DNA of 64,000 bases. Origin: Ruminococcaceae bacterium UBA2854. GTDB lineage: Bacteria; Bacillota; Clostridia; Oscillospirales; Acutalibacteraceae. Shown in pieces: positions 50,981 to 57,905 of the stretch. The position numbers were made by a program, and so were the translations under genes. How positions within the stretch are numbered: the stretch's first letter is position 1; every line of letters begins with the position of its first letter. The DNA is taken from NCBI GenBank assembly GCA_002350765.1, contig DEFK01000027.1:59975-123974 (forward strand). Reading direction: 5' to 3'. A model generated the notes under the pieces. The model searched no databases, was not told where the DNA came from, and saw nothing but the letters and a program-made list of their open reading frames with translations.

Positions 50981-51010
50981 ATAGGGTTGGCAGTTGCCAA
51001 CCCTATAATG
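50981..51010. terminator. Two-way terminator
   Basis: A perfect 11-bp stem (ATAGGGTTGGC / GCCAACCCTAT) with an AGTT loop between convergent genes. Confidence 0.85.
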
Positions 51011-51019
51011 ATTTTGCTT

Positions 51020-52351
51020 TTAAATATCTGTAAGACAAGCGTCGAGCTCTTTGGCGATTTTTTCCTTATCGAGCTTCTGACCGATAAATACAATCTTTAT
51101 CATTCTGTCGCCGTATTTCTCGTCCCATTCTTTTCTGAGCTGGGGATCCTCGGAGAGCGCCTTTTTCTGAACCGCGATAGGAGCGGAGGCGATCCACTCG
51201 GCGTAGTCTGTCGCCTGAACCTGCTTGCCCGCCTGCTCGAGCATATAAGCCCAGTCCTGATCCTCTACGAACCAGAAAATACCTTTCGCGCGGATAATGT
51301 TCTTCGGGAAGTTCTGGAGCCATTTCTCGATTTTATCCCTGAAGAACGGCTGACGGCGGTAGTATACGTAAGTACCGATACCGTATTCCTCAACCTCGCC
51401 CTCGCCGTGGTGATGATGGTGGTGATGATGACCGTGGTGGTGTTCATCGTGCTCATCGTGATCGTGGTGGTGCTCGTGCTCGTCGTGATCATGATGGTGC
51501 TCGTGCTCATCGTGGTCGTGATGATGTTCCTCGTCGTGGTCGTGATGGTGCTCGTGTTCGTCATGCTCATGATGATGTTCCTCGTCGTGGTGATGTTCGT
51601 CATCCTCGTCTTCCATTTCGTCGTTGAGGATCTGAACCCACGCGGGCGAGCTCGCGACTTCCTCGAAGTTAAACGCCTTAGTGTCGAGAATTTCGCTTAC
51701 GGCTACGTCGCCGTGAGTAGTTTCGATAAGCTTAGCCTTAGGCTGGAGAGCTCTTATTACCTTTCTTATCTTAACGAGCTCCTCCTCGCTTACGAGGTCA
51801 ACTTTGTTTATGATAATGGTATTACAGAACTCAATCTGCTGGATGATAAGGTTTTCGATATCCTCTTCCTCGATATTGTCGGAGAGGAGAGTTCCGCCGC
51901 AGCCGAACTCGGTCGAAAGTCTCGCCGCGTCTACTACGGAAACTACGTTGTCAAGGTAACAGAGCTTCGGTATTCTCGGGTTGTTGTAGGAGCCGTCGAG
52001 CATAGAAATTGTCTGCGCTATCGGAATAGGCTCGCAAATTCCTGAAGCCTCGATTAATATATAGTCGAATTTATTCTGCTTAATAAGGTCGCAAATCTGC
52101 TCGATTAAGTCTGTTTTAAGAGTACAGCAGATACAGCCGTTCTGGAGAGGTACGAGGTTATCGTCCTTTTCGTTAACGATACCGCCTTTCTGGATAAGGT
52201 CGGCGTCGATATTAACCTCGCCGATGTCGTTTACGATAACGGCTACCTTATAGCCCTCCTGGTTATTGAGTACGTGATTTAAAAGCGTGGTCTTGCCCGC
52301 GCCGAGATAACCCGTAAGTAATGTAATGGGTACGATTTTGCGTTGTTTCAT
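51020..52351 (-). CDS. CobW-family metal chaperone GTPase with His-rich tract
   Basis: The protein has 443 residues. The GTPase has GYLGAGKTTLL, the metal motif CICC (NGCICCTLKTDL), IEASGICEP and NKVD. A ~75-residue tract made almost entirely of His, Asp and Glu (repeated DEHEHHHDHD units) lies before the C-terminal CobW_C domain (FRDKIEKWLQNFPKNIIRAKG). It likely carries zinc (or another divalent metal) to client enzymes. I chose ATG 52351 because AAAGGAG lies 7 nt upstream; the longer frame adds an implausible 47 residues. The His tract is encoded by tandem DNA repeats (51410-51600), which make a long spurious frame on the plus strand. Confidence 0.9.
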   Translation of the reverse strand: MKQRKIVPITLLTGYLGAGKTTLLNHVLNNQEGYKVAVIVNDIGEVNIDADLIQKGGIVNEKDDNLVPLQNGCICCTLKTDLIEQICDLIKQNKFDYILIEASGICEPIPIAQTISMLDGSYNNPRIPKLCYLDNVVSVVDAARLSTEFGCGGTLLSDNIEEEDIENLIIQQIEFCNTIIINKVDLVSEEELVKIRKVIRALQPKAKLIETTHGDVAVSEILDTKAFNFEEVASSPAWVQILNDEMEDEDDEHHHDEEHHHEHDEHEHHHDHDEEHHHDHDEHEHHHDHDEHEHHHDHDEHDEHHHGHHHHHHHHGEGEVEEYGIGTYVYYRRQPFFRDKIEKWLQNFPKNIIRAKGIFWFVEDQDWAYMLEQAGKQVQATDYAEWIASAPIAVQKKALSEDPQLRKEWDEKYGDRMIKIVFIGQKLDKEKIAKELDACLTDI

Positions 52352-52586
52352 AGCTTTACTCCTTTTTCTAATCTTTAATATCCGCTTTATTATAGCACTC
52401 TTTTTTATTTTTAACAATATAAATTTTCCCAAAAATGTACGATAAATATTCATTAGTTGTATAAATATACAAATATACATAAAATTTTGCACAAATTTGC
52501 AAAAAACTCTTGCAAAATTTCCCGCTTTGTATTAGCATATAATAGCCAATTTAATAAATATTATTTTATAGGAAAGAGGAATTACA

Positions 52587-53378
52587 ATGAAAAAGTTTAT
52601 TTCACTTGTACTTGCTGCCGCAATCGCATTATCATGCGTATTTGTTTTTACTTCATGCGGTGACGAGACAAAAACTGTTACAGGCAAAAAAGACCTTGAA
52701 GGCGCTGTAATCGGTGTTCAGAGAGGTACAACAGGTGATGAACTCGCTAAAAAGTACGAGAAAAAAGGTTCTACGGTTGAGCGTTACAACACAGGTAATG
52801 ACGCTGTTATGGCACTTGTTCAGGGTAAGGTTGACTGCGTTATTATTGATAACCAGCCCGCTAAGTCCTATGTAAAAGCTAACAAGGGCACTAAGATTCT
52901 TGACGAGGCTTTACAGAAAGAGGAATACGCAATCTGTCTTAAAAAGGGCAGCAAGCTTACAGGAAAAATCAATTCCGCGCTTAAAGAGCTCAAGAAAGAC
53001 GGTACTGTAGATAAGATTCTTAACAACTATACCGTTGACAAAGACAAGGGCAAGAATCCCTATAAGTCACCAAAGGGTGTTAAAAGACCTAACGGCGAGC
53101 TTCATATGGCTACAAACGCCGCTTTCGAGCCTTATGAGTACATTAAAGATAAGAAGATTGTCGGTATCGATCCCGATTTAGCTCAGGCTATCTGCGATAA
53201 GCTCGGATACAAGCTCGTTATTGACGATATGGAATTTGATTCAATTATCGCTTCCGTATCCTCCGGAAAGAGCGATTTCGGTATGGCGGGTATGACAGTA
53301 ACCAACGAGAGAAAGAAGTCTGTTGATTTTACCGATACATACGCTGACGCGAATCAGGTAATCATTGTAAAAGAATAA
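52587..53378 (+). CDS. Amino-acid ABC importer binding protein, lobes in swapped order
   Basis: The protein has 263 residues. The lipoprotein signal ends FTSC (C24). In the usual family the chain starts with the NAAFPPFEY lobe and continues to the GVQ-GTTG lobe. Here the order is reversed: the second-lobe segment KDLEGAVIGVQRGTTGDELA with ERYNTGNDAVMALVQGKVDCV and DGTVDKILNNY comes first (about 33-148), and the first-lobe segment MATNAAFEPYEYIKDKK with MEFDSIIASVSSGKSDFGMAGMT ends the protein (about 172-263, last motif QVIIVKE). It looks like a natural circular permutation. Permease and ATPase genes follow. The substrate is probably a polar amino acid. Confidence 0.85.
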   Translation: MKKFISLVLAAAIALSCVFVFTSCGDETKTVTGKKDLEGAVIGVQRGTTGDELAKKYEKKGSTVERYNTGNDAVMALVQGKVDCVIIDNQPAKSYVKANKGTKILDEALQKEEYAICLKKGSKLTGKINSALKELKKDGTVDKILNNYTVDKDKGKNPYKSPKGVKRPNGELHMATNAAFEPYEYIKDKKIVGIDPDLAQAICDKLGYKLVIDDMEFDSIIASVSSGKSDFGMAGMTVTNERKKSVDFTDTYADANQVIIVKE

Positions 53379-53398
53379 AAATAAGTTAAGTTAAAATG

Positions 53399-53435
53399 GT
53401 TGGCTCGAAACTTGCTTTGTTTTGAGCCAACTTTA
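53399..53435 (+). terminator. Attenuating terminator between binding protein and permease
   Basis: A stem of GTTGGCTCGAAAC pairing with GTTTTGAGCCAAC, loop TTGCTTT, and CTTT. Partial termination here would give more binding protein than membrane parts. Confidence 0.75.
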
Positions 53436-53534
53436 ATACCAAATACCAAAAACAGTGAGAAGTAATAAACGGTAAATAATTTGCAGATATTTACCACTTA
53501 TCAGTTTTCATTTTTTTAATTATGGGGTGATTTA

Positions 53535-54266
53535 ATGCAGGAGTTTTTTGAAGGCTTGCGGGAAAGTTTTATAAAAACTTTTATTATCGAAGATCGCTGG
53601 TCGCTTCTTCTACAGGGTCTTTTATCGACGCTTAGAATAGCGCTTTTCGCGACTCTATTAGGGCTTGTACTTGGTTTCATTATAGCAATTATCCGTTCTA
53701 CTTATGATACTACATTAAAGGGAAAGAAAAGCAGAAAGTTCTCCGATTATATTCTGAAGATTTTAAACGCTGTTGCAAATATTTATATAACCGTTATCCG
53801 CGGAACGCCTGTAGTTGTACAGCTTTTGATAATGTACTTTATTGTGTTTGCGTCTTCGCGTAATAAGGAATTTGTAGCGGTTCTTTCGTTTGGTATCAAT
53901 TCGGGCGCGTATGTTGCCGAGATAGTTCGTTCAGGTATTATGTCGATAGATAAGGGACAGTTTGAGGCGAGCCGCTCTCTCGGATTTAACTATAAGGATA
54001 CTATGATACATATTATTATTCCGCAGGCGTTTAAAAATGTGCTTCCCGCTCTCGGTAACGAGTTTATCGTTTTGTTAAAGGAAACATCGGTAGCGGGATA
54101 TGTTGCGGTTCAGGATTTAACCGCTATGGGCGCGAAAATAAGAAACAGCACATACGAGGCTTTTTTCCCGCTTATAACCGTAGCGGTCATTTATCTTGTA
54201 ATAGTTATGATTATGAGTTTCTTCCTGAGGAAGCTGGAAAGGTGGTTGAGGAAGAGTGATCACTAA
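53535..54266 (+). CDS. Amino-acid ABC importer permease
   Basis: The protein has 243 residues with five or more membrane segments. The HisM/GlnP-type features are LLLQGLLSTLRIALFATLLG, VIRGTPVVVQLLIMYF, and the EAA loop EASRSLGFNYKDTMIHIIIPQAFKNVLPALGNEF. It has a Lys-rich insertion (KGKKSRKFSD) in the first cytoplasmic loop. It overlaps the ATPase gene by 11 bp. Confidence 0.93.
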   Translation: MQEFFEGLRESFIKTFIIEDRWSLLLQGLLSTLRIALFATLLGLVLGFIIAIIRSTYDTTLKGKKSRKFSDYILKILNAVANIYITVIRGTPVVVQLLIMYFIVFASSRNKEFVAVLSFGINSGAYVAEIVRSGIMSIDKGQFEASRSLGFNYKDTMIHIIIPQAFKNVLPALGNEFIVLLKETSVAGYVAVQDLTAMGAKIRNSTYEAFFPLITVAVIYLVIVMIMSFFLRKLERWLRKSDH

Positions 54267-54996
54267 TGAAGTTCTAATTAAAGTTGAAGGGCTTGAAAAA
54301 AGCTTTGACGGTGTTGACGTGCTCAAGGGAATTGACGCGGAGATACATAAGGGTGATGTTATTGTTATTGTCGGAGCCTCGGGCTCGGGTAAGAGTACCT
54401 TCTTACGCTGCCTTAATCTCCTTGAGGAGCCTACGGGCGGAAGAATCCTTTTTGAGGGTACGGATATAACCGACCCGAAGGTCGATATAAATCTTCACCG
54501 TCAGAAAATGGGAATGGTGTTCCAGCAGTTCAACCTTTTTCCGCATATGACCGTTCTCAAAAATTTAACCCTCGGACCGATTAAGCTTCTTAAACAGTCT
54601 AAGGCTGAGGCTGAGGCTAACGCTATGGAGCTTTTAGATCGTGTAGGCTTAGCCGACAGGGCTGACGCGTATCCCAGCCAGCTTTCGGGCGGACAAAAAC
54701 AGCGTATCGCGATTGTACGCGCGCTCGCTATGAATCCCGATGTGCTTCTGTTCGACGAGCCGACTTCTGCGCTCGATCCCGAAATGGTAGGCGAGGTTCT
54801 CGATGTTATGAAAAACCTCGCTAAAGAGGGAATGACTATGGCTGTCGTTACCCACGAAATGGGCTTTGCCCGCGAGGTCGGAACGAGAGTTATGTTTATT
54901 GACGAGGGAGTTGTCGCCGAGGAAAATACCCCCGACGAGTTCTTTAACAATCCTCAGAATCCAAGATTAAAGGATTTCCTTTCCAAAGTTTTATAA
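54256..54996 (+). CDS. Amino-acid ABC importer ATP-binding protein (GlnQ-type)
   Basis: The protein has 246 residues, the usual length. Walker A is GASGSGKST, the Q-loop FQQFNLFPH, signature LSGGQKQR, Walker B LLFDEPTSALDPEM and the H-loop VTHEMGFAREVG. It powers the importer formed with the permease and the permuted binding protein. It starts at GTG (54256), overlapping the permease gene. Confidence 0.95.
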   Translation: MITNEVLIKVEGLEKSFDGVDVLKGIDAEIHKGDVIVIVGASGSGKSTFLRCLNLLEEPTGGRILFEGTDITDPKVDINLHRQKMGMVFQQFNLFPHMTVLKNLTLGPIKLLKQSKAEAEANAMELLDRVGLADRADAYPSQLSGGQKQRIAIVRALAMNPDVLLFDEPTSALDPEMVGEVLDVMKNLAKEGMTMAVVTHEMGFAREVGTRVMFIDEGVVAEENTPDEFFNNPQNPRLKDFLSKVL

Positions 54997-55008
54997 AATT
55001 AAAGATAA

Positions 55009-55050
55009 AAAACGTCAGCGTTTTCGGTAACGATTACGCTGACGTTTTTA
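55009..55050 (+). terminator. Intrinsic terminator after the ABC importer operon
   Basis: A 12-bp stem (AAAACGTCAGCG / CGCTGACGTTTT) with a long loop and T-run. It ends 11 bp before the copy-2 toxin promoter. Confidence 0.85.
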
Positions 55051-55060
55051 TTATTATGTA

Positions 55061-55089
55061 TTGACCTTTGAGAACATACGTGTTATTAT
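55061..55089 (+). promoter_or_regulatory. Promoter of toxin-like mRNA, copy 2
   Basis: TTGACC, 17 bp, TATTAT. Spacer and flanks are conserved with copy 1 (TTTGnGAACAnACGTGTTA). Confidence 0.75.
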
Positions 55090-55096
55090 TGATTGG

Positions 55097-55125
55097 GAGT
55101 TATCCTAAAACGGAAGCGGTTAGCC
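55097..55125 (+). repeat. Left copy of shared 5' tag, copy 2
   Basis: GAGTTATCC...ACGG...GGTTAGCC. The inverted partner lies at 55325-55348. Confidence 0.75.
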
Positions 55126-55196
55126 CTCTGTCAGGAAACTGAGATTCCTGTTTACATAGAAACCCGTAAGGGAATTTATGTTAGGAGGGGATTGCT

Positions 55197-55265
55197 ATGT
55201 ACGAAATTATATTGTACTTAACAATTGTACTCTTAATAATTTTATCATTTAGAATTGATAAATAA
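55197..55265 (+). CDS. 22-residue hydrophobic peptide, putative type I toxin, copy 2
   Basis: The ORF begins MYEIILYLTIVLLII and ends FRIDK; it differs from copy 1 at 3 residues. TAGGAGGGG lies 6 nt before the ATG. Both leader hairpins are kept; the first has a changed sequence but still pairs (CAGGAA / TTCCTG here, CAAGG / CCTTG in copy 1), which supports selection on the fold. It lies between the ABC importer operon and a methyltransferase gene, i.e. in an unrelated neighbourhood. Confidence 0.75.
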   Translation: MYEIILYLTIVLLIILSFRIDK

Positions 55266-55269
55266 AAGA

Positions 55270-55305
55270 GTAACGACCGCCTAATGTCCGATTAGCGGTC
55301 GTTAC
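55270..55305. terminator. Two-way terminator, copy 2
   Basis: A GTAACGACCGC / GCGGTCGTTAC 11-bp stem, extended by TAAT/ATTA past a one-base bulge. The loop differs from copy 1 but the stem is identical. Confidence 0.75.
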
Positions 55306-55324
55306 ATAATGTACCTTTAATCCG

Positions 55325-55348
55325 GGCTAACCGTTTCTTGGATAGCTC
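55325..55348 (-). repeat. Right copy of shared 5' tag, copy 2
   Basis: GGCTAACC...GGATAGCTC on the plus strand, the inverted partner of 55097-55125. Confidence 0.75.
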
Positions 55349-55361
55349 CTTTTCTATGTTT

Positions 55362-55389
55362 ATTATAGCACAATTAGCTATTTTGTCAA
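55362..55389 (-). promoter_or_regulatory. Promoter of antisense RNA, copy 2
   Basis: On the minus strand a perfect TTGACA, 16 bp and a perfect TATAAT, as in copy 1. Confidence 0.75.
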
Positions 55390-55399
55390 CAGGATATAA

Positions 55400-56191
55400 T
55401 TACGAATTGTGCACCTGATAAACCTCAATATGAATCTGATGCTTTAATATTAGCGGTTCGGTGTACTTGTCTAATATAATGCGGTATTCGTTTTCAAATT
55501 CCTTTACCTTTTTATCGGATAGGCTCGCGCCTACTCCGCGGCAGCTTATTATCCTGCCGAGCCACTGTTCCTTTGAGAACTCAAGCTCCGTGTCGTAGGA
55601 ATATGCCGTTTTAATGTCAAATCTTTTCTTTGCCCAATCGGGAAATACGAATTTGTATTCTTTAAATCCGCAGCCGTTCCATTCGGGGTTGTATTTAAGT
55701 ACGAGCTGTTCCATTTCGTAAATCTTCTCGTCCTCATACGGAAGCCAGTCCATAAATATCTTACAGAATAGCCCGTTCGGTTTAAGAATACGGCGAATCT
55801 CGGCGGCGGCTTTTTCGGCGTTAAAATAGTGGAAGCATTGTACCGCCGTAACAACGTCAAAGCTGTTGTCCGTAAACCCTGTATCCTCCGCGGAGCAGAC
55901 CTTGAACTCAATATTCTTAATACCTCTTTCGTAGACAAGCTTGCGTCCGAAATCCACCTGATTTTCGGAAATATCCGTAGCGGTAAAGCGCGCGCCTGTG
56001 CCGCTCATATTAATCGGCAAAACCGCCGTGCCGCTTCCGAGGTCGAGGATTCTCTGTTCAGGTTTACCTATTCCGAGCTCAATCAGCTTTTTGTACATAC
56101 TCTCGGGGTAAATATCCCTGAATCTGGAATACTGTTCGGAAACCCGTCCGAAGTCGAACTCGTTTCCCTTGTCTATACGATTAAGCTTCAT
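55400..56191 (-). CDS. SAM-dependent methyltransferase, class I
   Basis: The protein has 263 residues. The SAM-binding motif is RILDLGSGTAVLP, with ATDIS as the acidic strand end, and FDVVTAVQCFHYFNAEKAAAE typical of UbiE/Methyltransf_11 enzymes acting on small molecules. The target is unknown. Its start overlaps the end of the GNAT gene by 4 bp (ATGA), and both follow a CobW gene, so this is a three-gene unit. Confidence 0.9.
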   Translation of the reverse strand: MKLNRIDKGNEFDFGRVSEQYSRFRDIYPESMYKKLIELGIGKPEQRILDLGSGTAVLPINMSGTGARFTATDISENQVDFGRKLVYERGIKNIEFKVCSAEDTGFTDNSFDVVTAVQCFHYFNAEKAAAEIRRILKPNGLFCKIFMDWLPYEDEKIYEMEQLVLKYNPEWNGCGFKEYKFVFPDWAKKRFDIKTAYSYDTELEFSKEQWLGRIISCRGVGASLSDKKVKEFENEYRIILDKYTEPLILKHQIHIEVYQVHNS

Positions 56192-56691
56192 CTGCGATAA
56201 ATATACTTAGCGATTTCTTTTTTCTCGCCCTGATAATCGCCTATGCCCTCGAATTTATGGACGAAGCCGCATTTTTCCATAACCTTTTTGGACGCGATAT
56301 TATCCGAAAGACAAATGCCGATAATCTCGCTTAGCTTCATCTTGTCGAGCATATAGGGGAGAAAGGCGGTGACGGCTTCCGTAGCGTAGCCGTTGCCTGT
56401 GAATTTCTTCGCGATATGGTAGCCGATTTCCCAGCCTTCCTCGATAGGAACAAGCTGAACATAGCCGATATTTGTATCGTCATTCAACAGAATCGGATGT
56501 ACAAAAGGCCCCTCATTTCCGCCGTAACGTGAGATAAGGAACTCTACGGTTTCCCTGGCGTCGTCTACGGTTTCAAAAACCTCGTCGGGTACGAATCTTC
56601 GGTTGTCCTCGTCGAGCGAGTTTATGTGTACGTCATACGCCATATCGGGCGTAAAGTCTGTTATTGTTAATCTTTTAGTTTTTAAGTACAT
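56188..56691 (-). CDS. GNAT-family N-acetyltransferase (RimJ-like)
   Basis: The protein has 167 residues. The RimJ/RimL-type GNAT opens TKRLTITDFTPDMAYDV and holds the acetyl-CoA region GYHIAKKFTGNGYATEAVTAFLPYM and SDNIASKKVMEKCGF. The substrate is unknown. Its start lies within the last 17 bp of the CobW gene. Confidence 0.9.
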   Translation of the reverse strand: MYLKTKRLTITDFTPDMAYDVHINSLDEDNRRFVPDEVFETVDDARETVEFLISRYGGNEGPFVHPILLNDDTNIGYVQLVPIEEGWEIGYHIAKKFTGNGYATEAVTAFLPYMLDKMKLSEIIGICLSDNIASKKVMEKCGFVHKFEGIGDYQGEKKEIAKYIYRR

Positions 56692-57616
56692 TATTAAAAA
56701 TCTCCTTTATCTTTTCTTCGTTTAATCTTTCGCCGATTGCGATTATAATATCCTGACCGTTTTTAATCGGCTTTAATAAAAATTGCTTTTCCGTGGCGTT
56801 TAATTCGAGCCATTTTTCGTTTTCCTTTAAAAAGCCCTTTACGCGGAAGATATTGCCGAGACTTCTGTCGGAGAACAGCGTCTTACATATAGCCTTAGCC
56901 TTTTCGGAATTTGTGTCCGTGTTCATAAAATATACGCTCGAATATCCGCCCGCGATATCCGATTTCTGAAAATCGTTAAGCTCGTAGCCGCATTTTAAAA
57001 TTCGCTCAAAATCTTCGTCGGAAAAATCGCTCCAGTTTTTAGTTATAACGTTGCCGCTGTCAAATACCCGATTGCATTTAGCGTTTTTAAGCGCTGAGTT
57101 TATTTCGGCGAGTTTTAAGTTTATTTTATCTTTATCGGCAAGCTGAGTTTTGCTGAAAACTACAGCCCCGGCGTTAGCGGTCTGTGAGGCTAAAATATAG
57201 CTCGAGGTGTCGGAGAGGGTATCGTCCGAAAGCGCGTCCGCAATAGCGATAACGCTGCCGATTTCGTACCAGCGGTCGAGCGGTTCCTCGCGGAGAGTAT
57301 CAAAAAATTCGTCAACATCAAAAATCCCCGACGGCTCAATAATAACCCTGTCGAAATTCTGCATTCCGAGCGCGATAAGCTTGGTTTTAAATCGGCGTTT
57401 GTGACAGTCGTAGTCGCAAGCTCCCACGATAGTTTCGACCTCGACGCCCGCGTCCGCGAGCTCGGAAAGGAGCATCATATCGACATTCACCGCGCCGTAG
57501 TCGTTTTCTATTATCCCGACTTTAAGCCCCTTTTTCAGAAGATGGTTAACGTATAGCTTAAGAAACGTGGTTTTCCCCGAACCGAGAAATCCTGTAATCA
57601 AATCTATTTTTGTCAT
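56675..57616 (-). CDS. CobW-family GTPase with atypical motifs
   Basis: The protein has 313 residues. P-loop GFLGSGKTTFL and IEPSGIFDVDEFF are clear. The metal motif CxCC is replaced by C-x3-C (GACDYDCHKRR), and the NKxD motif reads SKTQ. It lacks the His tract of the first CobW protein (51020-52351) and is probably a different G3E subtype with another metal or client. It leads the GNAT-methyltransferase unit. Confidence 0.88.
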   Translation of the reverse strand: MTKIDLITGFLGSGKTTFLKLYVNHLLKKGLKVGIIENDYGAVNVDMMLLSELADAGVEVETIVGACDYDCHKRRFKTKLIALGMQNFDRVIIEPSGIFDVDEFFDTLREEPLDRWYEIGSVIAIADALSDDTLSDTSSYILASQTANAGAVVFSKTQLADKDKINLKLAEINSALKNAKCNRVFDSGNVITKNWSDFSDEDFERILKCGYELNDFQKSDIAGGYSSVYFMNTDTNSEKAKAICKTLFSDRSLGNIFRVKGFLKENEKWLELNATEKQFLLKPIKNGQDIIIAIGERLNEEKIKEIFNNVLKN

Positions 57617-57670
57617 AATCTCACCTTCTTACGCTAGCATTATAGCACAATACGCGTTTAAATAAAAGTG

Positions 57671-57699
57671 TTGACTTTTACCGCTCGTTGCATTATAAT
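57671..57699 (+). promoter_or_regulatory. Promoter of tRNA-Pro
   Basis: TTGACT, 17 bp, TATAAT, about 23 bp before the tRNA 5' end. Confidence 0.75.
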
Positions 57700-57722
57700 T
57701 AGGGAGCTGTAAATATACAGTT

Positions 57723-57799
57723 CGAGGTGTAACTCAGTTTGGTAGAGTGCTTGGTTTGGGACCAAGATGCCGCAGGTTCAAGTCCTGTCACCTCGACCA
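57723..57799 (+). tRNA. tRNA-Pro (UGG)
   Basis: The full cloverleaf can be drawn: acceptor CGAGGTG / CACCTCG with discriminator A and encoded CCA, D arm, anticodon arm CTTGG / CCAAG with loop TTTGGGA (anticodon TGG), and T arm with GGTTCAAGTCC. The UGG anticodon reads most proline codons. The gene has its own promoter and terminator. The mobile element begins within ~100 bp of its 3' end. Confidence 0.96.
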
Positions 57800-57801
57800 G
57801 T

Positions 57802-57846
57802 ATGAGTGTTCATAACGGATTTACGTTATGGACACTCATTCTTTTT
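57802..57846 (+). terminator. Terminator after tRNA-Pro
   Basis: A 15-bp stem (ATGAGTGTTCATAAC / GTTATGGACACTCAT, one G-U pair), an 8-nt loop and TCTTTTTAT. Confidence 0.85.
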
Positions 57847-57871
57847 ATTCAATTTCATCCGGTTTGTATGC

Positions 57872-57902
57872 GGTGAGCAGGTTTTGTGCCTGCTCACCTT
57901 TT
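57872..57902. terminator. Hairpin at the recombinase 3' end
   Basis: A perfect 10-bp stem GGTGAGCAGG / CCTGCTCACC with a 7-nt loop, 7 bp beyond the recombinase stop. The T-run is on the plus side. Confidence 0.65.
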
Positions 57903-57905
57903 CTC

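Larger units (their letters stand above)
55268..55355 (-). ncRNA. Putative antisense antitoxin RNA, copy 2
   Basis: Predicted to start near 55355 from the minus promoter and end at the hairpin 55270-55305. On this strand the hairpin is followed by CTCTTTTATT. About 88 nt, complementary to the mRNA 3' trailer. Confidence 0.65.

Noticed and set aside
50987..52045. A 352-residue plus-strand open frame of Val/Leu/Met-rich repeats
   Set aside because: It is the antisense shadow of the His/Asp/Glu tract and GTPase domain of the CobW gene; it has no ribosome-binding site or family signal.
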